Source of the DNA: Alphaproteobacteria bacterium MarineAlpha3_Bin3
GTDB taxonomy: Bacteria > Pseudomonadota > Alphaproteobacteria > Rhodospirillales > Casp-alpha2
Length of the DNA: 7,852 nt
Reading direction: 5' to 3'
Assembly: GCA_002938075.1 (NCBI GenBank)
Contig: PTLK01000081.1
Location: 1 to 7,852 of the forward strand
The notes below the pieces were generated by a model that saw only the letters and a list, made by a program, of their open reading frames with translations, was not told where the DNA came from and did not search any database. Below, one piece after another: positions 1 to 5,831 of this stretch. The position numbers and the translations under genes are program-made. How positions within the stretch are numbered: position 1 is the first letter of the stretch; every line of letters begins with the position of its first letter.

Positions 1-534
1 CTGGTCATCGACGGCTGGCGCGACGCCGGGGCGGAGGTCGTGCCGTTTTCGCCGCTCGCCGGCGAAGGACCGGATGGCGACGCCGACGCTGTCTACCTGC
101 CGGGGGGGTATCCGGAGCTTCACGCCGGTGCCTTGGCTGCCGCCAGCGGGTTCATGGACGGCCTCGCCTCGGCGACGGCGCGCGGCGCCGTGGTGTTCGG
201 CGAATGCGGCGGCTATATGGTTTTGGGCCGCGGCCTGATCGATGCCGACGGCACCCGCCACGCCATGGCCGGGCTGCTGGCGTTGGAAACGTCGTTCGCG
301 AAACCGAAGCTGCACCTCGGCTACCGCCGGGCGGTAACGGTTGACGGCGGAACCCTGGGAAAGGCCGGCACAGCCTTTCGCGGCCACGAATTCCATTACG
401 CCGAAGTGATCGAGGAAGGCCCCGGTGAGCCGCTTTTTCACGCCGCCGGCGCCGAAGCCCAGGACCTCGGCCCGGCCGGGTTGGTTGACGGCCAAGTCTG
501 CGGGTCGTTCATCCACCTGATTGACCGCGAATAA
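1..534 (+). CDS. cobB: Cobyrinic/hydrogenobyrinic acid a,c-diamide synthase, C-terminal part (5' end outside window)
   Basis: The frame is open from base 1 to the TAA at 532-534, giving 177 residues. This is the glutamine amidotransferase (GATase_3) half of CobB/CbiA, an enzyme of about 430-460 residues in full. Visible landmarks, numbered from the window start, are the strand and loop AVYLPGGYPELHA (about 27-39), the nucleophile motif GECGGYMVLG with Cys69, the family motif KLHLGYR (about 104-110) and the C-terminal GSFIH with catalytic-triad-type His171. From family knowledge, the enzyme uses ATP and glutamine to amidate the a and c side chains of the corrin ring in the cytoplasm. The aerobic CobB route is usual in alphaproteobacteria, but the ATP-binding half that would help decide is not in the window. 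It may be the last cobalamin gene of a cluster, since the genes after it are unrelated. Confidence 0.95.
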   Translation: MVIDGWRDAGAEVVPFSPLAGEGPDGDADAVYLPGGYPELHAGALAAASGFMDGLASATARGAVVFGECGGYMVLGRGLIDADGTRHAMAGLLALETSFAKPKLHLGYRRAVTVDGGTLGKAGTAFRGHEFHYAEVIEEGPGEPLFHAAGAEAQDLGPAGLVDGQVCGSFIHLIDRE

Positions 535-555
535 GGTTGGTGCCGGACGCCCCCG

Positions 556-588
556 GTCCCATATCCCGGTTGCCATCGGCAATGGGAC
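556..588 (+). other. Intergenic nested hairpin between cobB and the UPF0260 gene
   Basis: GTCCCA (556-561) can pair with TGGGAC (583-588). Directly inside, TTGCC (570-574) pairs with GGCAA (578-582) over a 3-nt ATC loop, leaving an 8-nt bulge on the left. No T-run follows, so it is not a standard intrinsic terminator. It lies just after the cobB stop and before the ribosome-binding site of the next gene. It could be a processing site, a weak terminator or chance. Confidence 0.3.
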
Positions 589-610
589 GCGCTAACCCTT
601 TGCCGGTATC

Positions 611-616
611 AGGAGA
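611..616 (+). promoter_or_regulatory. Ribosome-binding site that sets the GTG start at 627
   Basis: AGGAGA sits 10 nt before the in-frame GTG at 627. The longer frame back to 537 has no such site, and its extra residues (rich in Pro, Gly and Arg) do not look like the family. The GTG start also gives about 153 residues, the usual UPF0260 length. Confidence 0.7.
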
Positions 617-626
617 ACCACCGCCC

Positions 627-1088
627 GTGTTTGGAAAGTCGTTAGCGAAAAAGACTGAAACGCCGTTCTGGCAACGCAAATCCCTGTCCGAGATGAACAA
701 GGCGGAATGGGAATCCCTTTGCGACGGCTGTGCGCGGTGCTGCCTCAACAAGCTGGAGAACGATTCCACCGGCGAGGTCCAGTACACCGACGTCGCCTGC
801 CGGCTGTTGGATTTGAATGCCTGCCGCTGCGTCAGCTACGACGACCGCAAACGCTACGTGCCCGATTGCCAGATCCTGAACCCGAAAAACGTCAAGCGGC
901 TGAACTGGCTGCCGGCCACCTGCGCCTATCGCCTGATCGACGAGGGCAAGGACCTTCACTGGTGGCACCCGCTGGTTTCCGGCGACCCGGAAACGGTCCA
1001 CGAGGCCGGTATTTCGGTGCGCGGCCGGGTGGTGTCGGAACGCGATACGGACGATCTGGAAGGCCGCGTCGTCGGCTGGCCCAAATAA
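627..1088 (+). CDS. YcgN-type cysteine-cluster protein (UPF0260)
   Basis: A 153-residue cytoplasmic protein of the UPF0260 (YcgN) family, within the broader CxxCxxCC (YkgJ-like) group. From the GTG start at 627, it has the N-terminal PFWQRKSLSEMNKAEWESLC block (13-32), then CDGCARCC (Cys32, 35, 38, 39). Further cysteines lie at 58, 66, 68, 81 and 99, with a conserved aromatic HWWHPLVSGD stretch (111-120). Nine cysteines in this spacing suggest bound metal (Zn or Fe-S). This is inference, and I know of no established reaction. The GTG start is chosen for its AGGAGA site and for length. It ends 22 bp before the aldolase gene, so the two may be co-transcribed. Confidence 0.9.
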   Translation: MFGKSLAKKTETPFWQRKSLSEMNKAEWESLCDGCARCCLNKLENDSTGEVQYTDVACRLLDLNACRCVSYDDRKRYVPDCQILNPKNVKRLNWLPATCAYRLIDEGKDLHWWHPLVSGDPETVHEAGISVRGRVVSERDTDDLEGRVVGWPK

Positions 1089-1110
1089 CGAGCACCAAGG
1101 AGAGAAAAAC

Positions 1111-2046
1111 GTGACCCCCGAGGATACACACGAGGATTTCCAACTGAAAGGCGTTTACACCGCCGCCCTGACGCCGTTGACGGCCGACCTCGGGGCCGAC
1201 CTGGACCTGTTGGCGGGCCACGGCCGGTGGCTTCTGGACAACGGCTGCGACGGTCTGGCCGTCCTCGGCACCACGGGGGAGGCCAATTCCTTCAGTCTCG
1301 ATGAGCGCCTGCGGATTCTTGACGGATTGGCCGAGGCCGGCATTCCCGGCAAAAAGCTTATGCCCGGCACCGGGGCTTGCGCGCTTCCCGACGCCATTGA
1401 GCTGACCAGGAAGGCGTTGGACATCGGCGCCGCCGGGGTGCTGATGCTGCCGCCGTTCTATTACAAGAACCCAAGCTACGAAGGACTGTTCGCGGCGTAC
1501 TCCGAAATCATCCAGAAGGTCGGCGACGATCGGCTGCGCGTTTCCCTTTATCATTTCCCGCAGATGTCGGGCGTGCCGATCACTTATCCGTTGATCGAGA
1601 GGCTGCTCAAGGAATACCCCGAAACCGTCATCGGCATGAAGGACAGCTCCGGCGACTTCGACAACATGTCGGGCGCGGCCAAGGAGTTCCCGGGCTTCGC
1701 CGTTCTGTCCGGTTCCGATGAATTTCTGCTGCCGTTGTTGGAGGCTGGCGGCGCCGGCTGCATCACGGCGTGCGCCAACGTCGCCTCGGTGCTGGCGGCG
1801 GAGGTCTATGGCGGCTGGCTGAAAGGCGGCGACATCCAGGCGGTCAACGAGAAGCTTTGCGCCGTCCGCCGGGTGGTCTGCCAGTTCCCGCTGTCGACGG
1901 CGTTGAAGACGTTGATGGCGCGGCATTCAGGCAACGACGCCTGGCTCAATATCCGCCCGCCGTTGATGCCCATGAACGACGCCGACAAGGAGAAGCTGTT
2001 CCGGGACTTCGACGCCATCGGCTTCCAACTGCCCCTGGCGGCGTAA
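1111..2046 (+). CDS. DapA/N-acetylneuraminate lyase superfamily class I aldolase, substrate unknown
   Basis: A 311-residue (beta/alpha)8-barrel enzyme. The GTG start at 1111 is preceded by AAGGAGAG (1097-1104) at 7 nt. Family landmarks are GTTGE (53-57, pyruvate carboxylate loop), Tyr147 in YHFPQMSGVP, Lys177 in IGMKDSSGD (the Schiff-base lysine) and GSDEFLLPLLEAGGAG (201-216). Such enzymes add pyruvate to an aldehyde or split 2-keto acids through a lysine imine. The tyrosine motif reads Y-H-F-P-Q-M-S-G. True dihydrodipicolinate synthases have Y-N-x-P-x-R-T-G, with an Arg contacting the aspartate semialdehyde carboxylate; here that position is Met. The pattern is nearer to NAL and sugar-acid aldolases (YNIPALSG type). 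I therefore avoid the name dapA. The peptidase gene follows after 5 bp, suggesting one transcript. Confidence 0.9.
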   Translation: MTPEDTHEDFQLKGVYTAALTPLTADLGADLDLLAGHGRWLLDNGCDGLAVLGTTGEANSFSLDERLRILDGLAEAGIPGKKLMPGTGACALPDAIELTRKALDIGAAGVLMLPPFYYKNPSYEGLFAAYSEIIQKVGDDRLRVSLYHFPQMSGVPITYPLIERLLKEYPETVIGMKDSSGDFDNMSGAAKEFPGFAVLSGSDEFLLPLLEAGGAGCITACANVASVLAAEVYGGWLKGGDIQAVNEKLCAVRRVVCQFPLSTALKTLMARHSGNDAWLNIRPPLMPMNDADKEKLFRDFDAIGFQLPLAA

Positions 2047-2051
2047 CCGGG

Positions 2052-2765
2052 ATGGCCCCCCCGGTCCGGGAAACCTTCGTCGAACTTGGCGGGAAACGGG
2101 TCCCCGTCAGGCTTTACCGTAACACCCGGGCCCGTCGCATCATCCTCCGCATCAACGACCGGAACGGCAACGGCGACGGCGTTTCCGTGACCCTGCCCCG
2201 GCGCACGCCGCTCCGCGAAGGCTTGGACCTGATCCATGAAAAGGCCGCCTGGGTGCTTGAGCGGCTCGGCGGGCTGCCCCCCCGCGTCGCCTTTGCCGAT
2301 GGCGCCAGGGTCCCCCTGGGCGGGGTGGACCACACCATTCGCCATGTCCTGGATGGGCGCGGCGTGGTCCGGCGCCAAGGCAACGAAATCCTGGTCGCCG
2401 GGGGGCCCGAACACCTGGCCCGGCGTCTTCGCGACTGGCTGCGCAAGGAAGCCCGGTCGCAAATCGGCCGCTTGGTCGGCGACAAGGCCGCCGCCCTGGG
2501 CCGGACGGCGGGCCGCATCACCATCCGCGACACCCGAAGCCGCTGGGGCTCGTGCTCGGCCGACGGCAACCTGTCTTTCTGCTGGCGGTTGGTGATGGCG
2601 CCGGAAACGGTGCTCGATTACGTCGTCGCCCACGAGGTGGCGCACCTGGCCGAGCCCCACCACGGGCCGAAATTCTGGCGCTTGGTGAAGACTTTGACAC
2701 CCGACATGGAGGCGTCCCGGGAATGGCTGAGGCGCAACGGCGAGGCGCTGCACCGCTACGGCTGA
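2052..2765 (+). CDS. YgjP/DUF45-type zinc metallopeptidase (M48-like)
   Basis: A 237-residue protein of the YgjP-like (DUF45) family. The C-terminal half carries the strongly conserved DTRSRWGSCSADGNLSFCWR block (160-179). After it come LDYVVAHEVAHLAEPHHGPKFW with the zinc motif HEVAH (His194, Glu195, His198) and a third ligand candidate, His204, at the family spacing. No signal peptide or membrane segment is visible, so it is probably cytoplasmic. Proteolysis is inferred from the HExxH motif; physiological substrates are not known to me. The start is the first ATG, 5 bp after the aldolase stop. No clear Shine-Dalgarno is present, which fits translational coupling. The family is usually about 220-250 residues, so it looks complete. 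Confidence 0.92.
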   Translation: MAPPVRETFVELGGKRVPVRLYRNTRARRIILRINDRNGNGDGVSVTLPRRTPLREGLDLIHEKAAWVLERLGGLPPRVAFADGARVPLGGVDHTIRHVLDGRGVVRRQGNEILVAGGPEHLARRLRDWLRKEARSQIGRLVGDKAAALGRTAGRITIRDTRSRWGSCSADGNLSFCWRLVMAPETVLDYVVAHEVAHLAEPHHGPKFWRLVKTLTPDMEASREWLRRNGEALHRYG

Positions 2766-2774
2766 GGCAAAGTT

Positions 2775-2784
2775 CAAGCGCAAG
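2775..2784 (+). promoter_or_regulatory. Candidate Ada box upstream of ada
   Basis: CAAGCGCAAG at 2775-2784 closely resembles the E. coli ada operator core AAAGCGCAAG, with one difference at the first base. It lies 35 bp before the first candidate ATG of ada, in the short gap after the peptidase gene. A poor -10-like TAGATT lies at 2792-2797, too close for the E. coli arrangement, so the promoter itself is not resolved. Methylated Ada activating its own gene from such a box is established for E. coli; applying it here is inference from sequence match and position. Confidence 0.5.
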
Positions 2785-2819
2785 CTTCGGATAGATTTGT
2801 CCCTCCATCCGGCGTTACC

Positions 2820-3905
2820 ATGGCCGCCATGAGGGACGATCACGAAATTCCAATAATCGCCGATCCCCGCTGGCAACAGGTGCTGGACCGGGACGGCGGC
2901 GTCGACGGGACGTTCGTCTATGGGGTCACGTAGACGGGCATCTATTGCCGTCCGTCGTGCCCGGCCCGCAAGCCGGGGCCTGAAAGGGTGCGGTTCTTCG
3001 CCGTGCCCGAGGCCGCCGAGCAGGCCGGGTTCCGGGCCTGCAAGCGCTGCCGGCCCCAGAATAAGACGGCGGCGGACCCGCGCCTGGATGCCGTGCGCCG
3101 GGCCTGCCGAGTGATCGAGACGGCCGGGACGGCTGATGGCGGCCTCCCGACGCTGGCCCGGCTTGGCTGTGAAACCGGTCTCAGTTCTCATCACCTGCAA
3201 CGCCTGTTCAAGACGTTGGTCGGCATCTCGCCGCGCCAATACGGGGAAGCCTTGCAGGTGAAGCGCCTGAAGGCGGGCTTCAAGCAAGGCGGTGCAGTCG
3301 CGCCGGCCCTCTACGACGCCGGTTACGGGTCTTCCAGCCGGCTTTACGAAAAGGCCCCGGCGCATCTCGGCATGACGCCGGCCAGCTATGCCCGGGGAGG
3401 CCGCGGGGCCGAAATTGCCTTCGCCACCGCCGCAAGCCCCTTGGGAAGGCTGCTGGTGGCGGCGACGGAAAAGGGCGTTTGCATGGTCGCCCTCGGCGAT
3501 AATGACGGGGCGCTGGAACGGGCCCTTGGCGACGATTGCTCAGCCGCCGAGATCGTCCGCGACGGCGGCCGGCTGAAGGGTCCTCTCGGGGCCGTGCTCG
3601 GCTATCTGTCGGGAAAACTGCCGCATCTGGACCTGCCCCTGGACGTCCGCGCCACCGCCTTTCAGTGGCGGGTATGGGAATGCCTGCGGGACATCCCCAA
3701 GGGCCAGACCCGGTACTACAAGGACATCGCCGCCGTCCTCGGCAAGCCCGGCGCGGCCCGCGCCGTCGGCCGGGCGTGCGCCACCAACCCGGTGGCGGTT
3801 GTCATCCCCTGCCACCGGGCGGTGAGCACGGGCGGAAAACTCACCGGTTACCGTTGGGGGCTGGGGCGCAAGAAAAAGCTTCTGGACGGCGAACGGGGGG
3901 ATTGA
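2820..3905 (+). pseudogene. ada: Bifunctional Ada (DNA alkylation repair and transcription activator) interrupted by an in-frame TAG
   Basis: From ATG 2820 (or ATG 2829; neither has a clear Shine-Dalgarno) the frame covers 361 codons, close to E. coli Ada at 354. One TAG interrupts it at 2931-2933, codon 38. Before it is PRWQQVLDRDGGVDGTFVYG; after it comes TGIYCRPSCPAR with the methyl-acceptor cysteine (Cys43) and zinc ligands Cys47, Cys74 and Cys77 (ACKRC). An AraC-type helix-turn-helix follows (about 88-190). Last is the O6-methylguanine methyltransferase domain (about 196-361) with VVIPCHRAV, acceptor Cys331. Everything except the TAG is intact. The stop aligns with E. coli Thr34, four codons before the acceptor cysteine. 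A former TCG (Ser) would need one base change. Readings are a recent nonsense mutation, a sequencing error or readthrough. Without readthrough only downstream restarts could be made: GTG 2988 (lacking the CRPSC motif) or ATG 3372 (methyltransferase domain only, about 177 residues). Confidence 0.85.
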
Positions 3906-3909
3906 TTCT

Positions 3910-3918
3910 TGGTATAAT
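3910..3918 (+). promoter_or_regulatory. Extended -10 element placed for a leaderless yjbQ transcript
   Basis: TGGTATAAT is a perfect extended -10 (TGnTATAAT) lying in the 18-bp gap between ada and yjbQ. The ATG at 3924 starts 6 nt after it, so a transcript starting about 7 nt downstream would begin at or next to the initiation codon. No good -35 is seen at 15-18 bp upstream, and yjbQ has no Shine-Dalgarno at a useful distance. Both facts fit an extended -10, leaderless arrangement, but this is inference. Confidence 0.45.
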
Positions 3919-3923
3919 GACCC

Positions 3924-4343
3924 ATGCGACAGGCGCAGGGCACACTCTCCTTTGACACCGCCGGCCAGGGGTTGACCGAGGTCACCGACGACGTCGCCCG
4001 CTGGGTTGCCGGGCAGGGCGTCGGTACCGGCATGCTGACGGTCTATATCCGCCATACCTCGGCGTCGTTGGTGATCCAGGAAAACGCCGACCCGGACGTG
4101 ATGCGGGACCTGAAGACCTTCTTCAAGACCCTGGTCAAGGAAGACCCGAGCCTCTACCGCCACGGGACCGAAGGCCCGGACGACATGCCGGCCCATATCA
4201 AAAGCGCCATGACCCAGACGTCGCTGAACATTCCCGTTACCGACGGCCGCATGGCGCTCGGCACCTGGCAGGGAATTTACCTGTTCGAACACCGCACCCG
4301 GCCGCACAAACGCCAATTGACGCTGCACTTGATGGGGGACTGA
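3924..4343 (+). CDS. yjbQ: YjbQ family protein (UPF0047; secondary thiamine-phosphate synthase-type)
   Basis: A 139-residue soluble protein matching UPF0047/YjbQ along its whole length. It has GTGMLTVYIRHTSASLVIQE (34-53, with HTSAS at 44-48), ENADPDV (53-59), HGTEGPDDMPAHIK (80-93) and LGTWQGIYLFEHR (112-124). Members form small trimeric folds with conserved His and acidic residues. E. coli YjbQ has been linked to weak thiamine-phosphate synthase activity, but the physiological role is not settled. ATG 3924 is the only reasonable start: the same frame has TGA, TAA and TGA stops just upstream, and the N-terminus RQAQGTLSFDTAGQGLTEVT fits the family. There is no ribosome-binding site, as discussed for the promoter. 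It ends 98 bp before the permease gene. Confidence 0.92.
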   Translation: MRQAQGTLSFDTAGQGLTEVTDDVARWVAGQGVGTGMLTVYIRHTSASLVIQENADPDVMRDLKTFFKTLVKEDPSLYRHGTEGPDDMPAHIKSAMTQTSLNIPVTDGRMALGTWQGIYLFEHRTRPHKRQLTLHLMGD

Positions 4344-4360
4344 GGCCTCTTGGGCGGCAA

Positions 4361-4409
4361 GGGAAACCAGTGCGGAACCCGCTCGCGGCTGTTTCCCGGC
4401 CTGGGAAAT
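4361..4409 (+). promoter_or_regulatory. Leader with three mutually exclusive pairing segments before the Ni/Co permease
   Basis: In the 98-bp gap 4344-4441, segment 1 GGGAAAC (4361-4367) is complementary to segment 2 GTTTCCC (4391-4397). Segment 2 can instead pair with segment 3 GGGAAAT (4403-4409) over a 5-nt GGCCT loop. Inside the 1:2 form, GCGG (4372-4375) can pair with CCGC (4378-4381). Five T residues (4420-4424) and then the ribosome-binding site (4431-4437) follow. This 1:2 versus 2:3 layout is what attenuators and riboswitches use. AAGGGAA, GTGCGGAA and GCGGCTGT, in that order, loosely recall the cobalamin riboswitch core, but no B12 box is seen. Calling it a switch is inference. Confidence 0.35.
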
Positions 4410-4441
4410 AAAGGTACAGTTTTTAGAAATGGGGAGGGTCT

Positions 4442-5143
4442 ATGGCGTCGATTCTGTTTCTCGGGTTCTTTATCGGCATGCACCACACGCTGGAAGCGGA
4501 CCACGTGGCGGCGGTGGCCAGCATTTCGTCGGACGAAAGTTCGGTTCGGCGGATCGTCAAGCACGGCGTGGTTTGGGGAATGGGACACACCCTGACATTG
4601 TTGGTGTTTGGTGGTGGCGCCGTTATGCTTGGCGCGGCCATGCCGGAGACCCTGGCGCATGGCCTGGAAACCGCCGTCGGCGTCATGCTGATTTTCCTTG
4701 GCGGGCATGTATTGATTCGCTTGGCGCGCGACCGCGTTCATTTCCACCTTCACCGACACCATGACGGCGTTACCCATTTGCACGCCCACTCTCACCGGGG
4801 CGAACCGAGACGGCACGATCCGGACCGTCACCAGCACGCGCATCCGGGCCGGTTGCCCCTGCGGACGCTTTTGGTCGGCATGATGCACGGGATGGCGGGT
4901 TCGGCGGCGCTGTTGGTGTTGACGGCGGCCTCGGTGGGCCCGGCGCCCTTGGGCCTGCTTTACGTGGTTCTTTTCGGCGCCGGCTCGATCATCGGCATGG
5001 CGGCGTTATCAGCGGCGATCGCGGTTCCCTTGGCTTATACGGCAACGACGCTGACCTGGGGAAACTGGACGCTGCAAGGCATGGTCGGGCTGGGAACGGT
5101 GATCCTCGGCGGCGTCGTCGCCGGAGATGTGATGCGGCCGTAA
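4442..5143 (+). CDS. Nickel/cobalt permease of the UreH/RcnA (NiCoT-like) type
   Basis: A 233-residue inner-membrane protein with GGGGAGG (4431-4437) 4 nt before the ATG. It carries the metal-transporter signature H-x4-D-H as His15 to Asp20-His21 in MHHTLEADH within the first helix. WGMGHT follows at 45-50, and GMMHGMAGSAAL (146-157) opens the second half in the same style. Hydrophobic segments are seen near 1-13, 42-65, 74-93, 140-163, 166-199 and 211-229. Residues 100-134 form a hydrophilic loop with 13 histidines, likely a metal-binding loop. From the family, the cargo is Ni2+ or Co2+, but the sequence does not decide between uptake (UreH, NiCoT) and efflux (RcnA). No urease, hydrogenase or metal regulator gene adjoins. 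The cobalamin gene cobB lies about 4 kb upstream, which only weakly favours cobalt. Confidence 0.85.
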   Translation: MASILFLGFFIGMHHTLEADHVAAVASISSDESSVRRIVKHGVVWGMGHTLTLLVFGGGAVMLGAAMPETLAHGLETAVGVMLIFLGGHVLIRLARDRVHFHLHRHHDGVTHLHAHSHRGEPRRHDPDRHQHAHPGRLPLRTLLVGMMHGMAGSAALLVLTAASVGPAPLGLLYVVLFGAGSIIGMAALSAAIAVPLAYTATTLTWGNWTLQGMVGLGTVILGGVVAGDVMRP

Positions 5144-5159
5144 CTTCCGTCTAGGGCGC

Positions 5160-5188
5160 TAACCGGTCAGATGGTTCCAATTAACCGG
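5160..5188 (+). repeat. Two TAACCGG direct repeats 22 bp apart in the leader of the small membrane protein gene
   Basis: TAACCGG occurs at 5160-5166 and 5182-5188, each followed within 0-4 bases by ATGG. The 22-bp spacing is about two helical turns, as for a dimeric regulator. The words are short and could be chance. The rest of the gap 5144-5224 shows no terminator or clear promoter. Confidence 0.3.
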
Positions 5189-5211
5189 ATGGCACTCTAG
5201 TGGTGATTCGC

Positions 5212-5217
5212 AGGAGG
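5212..5217 (+). promoter_or_regulatory. Consensus ribosome-binding site setting a TTG start
   Basis: AGGAGG at 5212-5217 is the full Shine-Dalgarno consensus, 7 nt before TTG 5225. It supports this rare start codon over the later in-frame ATG inside the first membrane helix. Confidence 0.75.
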
Positions 5218-5224
5218 CATTCCG

Positions 5225-5506
5225 TTGGACTGGCTGTTCCTTGCCCTGATGGCCGCCCTCGTGGTTGCCGGGGTGATCATCCGCCGCAAAGTCCGCAATC
5301 CGGAAGACCCGTTCGGACGGTGGTTTCAAAGCCGCGTGCAGCCGCGGCTCCCCGGGCTTTTGACGGGTTTTTTCCTGGCTACGTTCCTGGTCTGGGCCGC
5401 CGTCTACGTCACCGCGTCCGAGGAAGACCGCGGCAACCTGACCCAGGCGTTCAAGGGGTGGTTTAAATCCGTCGGCGAGGGGGAAGATAAGGAGAGCCCG
5501 AAATAG
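5225..5506 (+). CDS. Small two-TM membrane protein, function unknown
   Basis: A 93-residue protein that I do not recognise. It starts at TTG 5225 behind a perfect AGGAGG. Residues 3-19 form a hydrophobic helix (LFLALMAALVVAGVII). A basic loop follows (20-41, RRKVRNPEDPFGRWF), then a second helix (about 44-64, LLTGFFLATFLVWAAVYV) and an acidic, charged tail (65-93). By the positive-inside rule the loop is cytoplasmic and both ends face the periplasm. No catalytic or binding motif is seen. It ends with TAG at 5504-5506, and the frame after that TAG has no conserved look, so TAG acts as a normal stop here. The TPR fragment starts 22 bp later. Confidence 0.75.
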   Translation: MDWLFLALMAALVVAGVIIRRKVRNPEDPFGRWFQSRVQPRLPGLLTGFFLATFLVWAAVYVTASEEDRGNLTQAFKGWFKSVGEGEDKESPK

Positions 5507-5528
5507 GATTGGCGAATCAAGGTCGGCG

Positions 5529-5831
5529 ATGAAAAAACCGAAAAAAGGCAAAAAGCGATCGACACTGGCAAGGAAGGCGAAAATAAAGCGCCTTTCTCCG
5601 GGCCCCTTGTCGTTCCCCTGGGCGCCCCCCTTTGGCCCGGCGCCGGACATCGGTGCTGGCGATTCCCTTGGTGATCCCTTGAGCGATCCCCTGGCCGCGG
5701 CCACCGCCGCCCTCCGGGCCGGACGTCCCGAAGAAGCTTTTAGCCTTTGCGAACGGGTTCTGGCGGCCGAGCCTGACAACGCCGACGCCCTCAACCTGGC
5801 CGGGGTCACTCCACCTACTTGGCCGCGCTGA
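5529..5831 (+). pseudogene. N-terminal stub of a TPR protein, cut off in its first repeat
   Basis: ATG 5529 has AAGGT 5 nt upstream. The 100-residue product begins with a very basic stretch (MKKPKKGKKRSTLARKAKIK), then a Pro/Gly/Asp-rich linker. It then has one tetratricopeptide repeat at about 56-93 (LAAATAALRAGRPEEAFSLC through DNADALNLAGV). In this family the text normally goes on with further repeats and often a glycosyltransferase or sulfotransferase domain. Here, after Val93 (codon ending 5807), it reads seven unrelated residues (TPPTWPR) and stops at 5829-5831. Those last bases overlap the 3' end of the oppositely oriented RidA gene. G+C drops at the same place. I read this as a gene broken by insertion, recombination or a contig misjoin, not as a natural short protein. 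Confidence 0.7.

Noticed and set aside
556..588. Intrinsic terminator of cobB
   Set aside because: The hairpin has a large bulge and no T-run after it.
892..1926. 344-residue minus-strand open frame
   Set aside because: It is antisense to the UPF0260 and aldolase genes, with low-complexity Arg/Gln/Gly-rich text typical of shadow frames.
2931..2933. Pyrrolysine or a general TAG reassignment
   Set aside because: No pyl-type context is visible, and TAG is an ordinary stop for the small membrane gene (5504-5506) and the RidA gene (5815-5817).
1806..3365. 519-residue open frame on the minus strand across the aldolase, peptidase and ada genes
   Set aside because: It is a mirror frame of high-GC3 genes, lacks any recognisable domain and overlaps three clear protein families on the other strand.
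4344..4441. Complete canonical cobalamin riboswitch
   Set aside because: The B12 box and the full multi-helix architecture are missing and the leader is too short; only a loose resemblance to part of the core remains.
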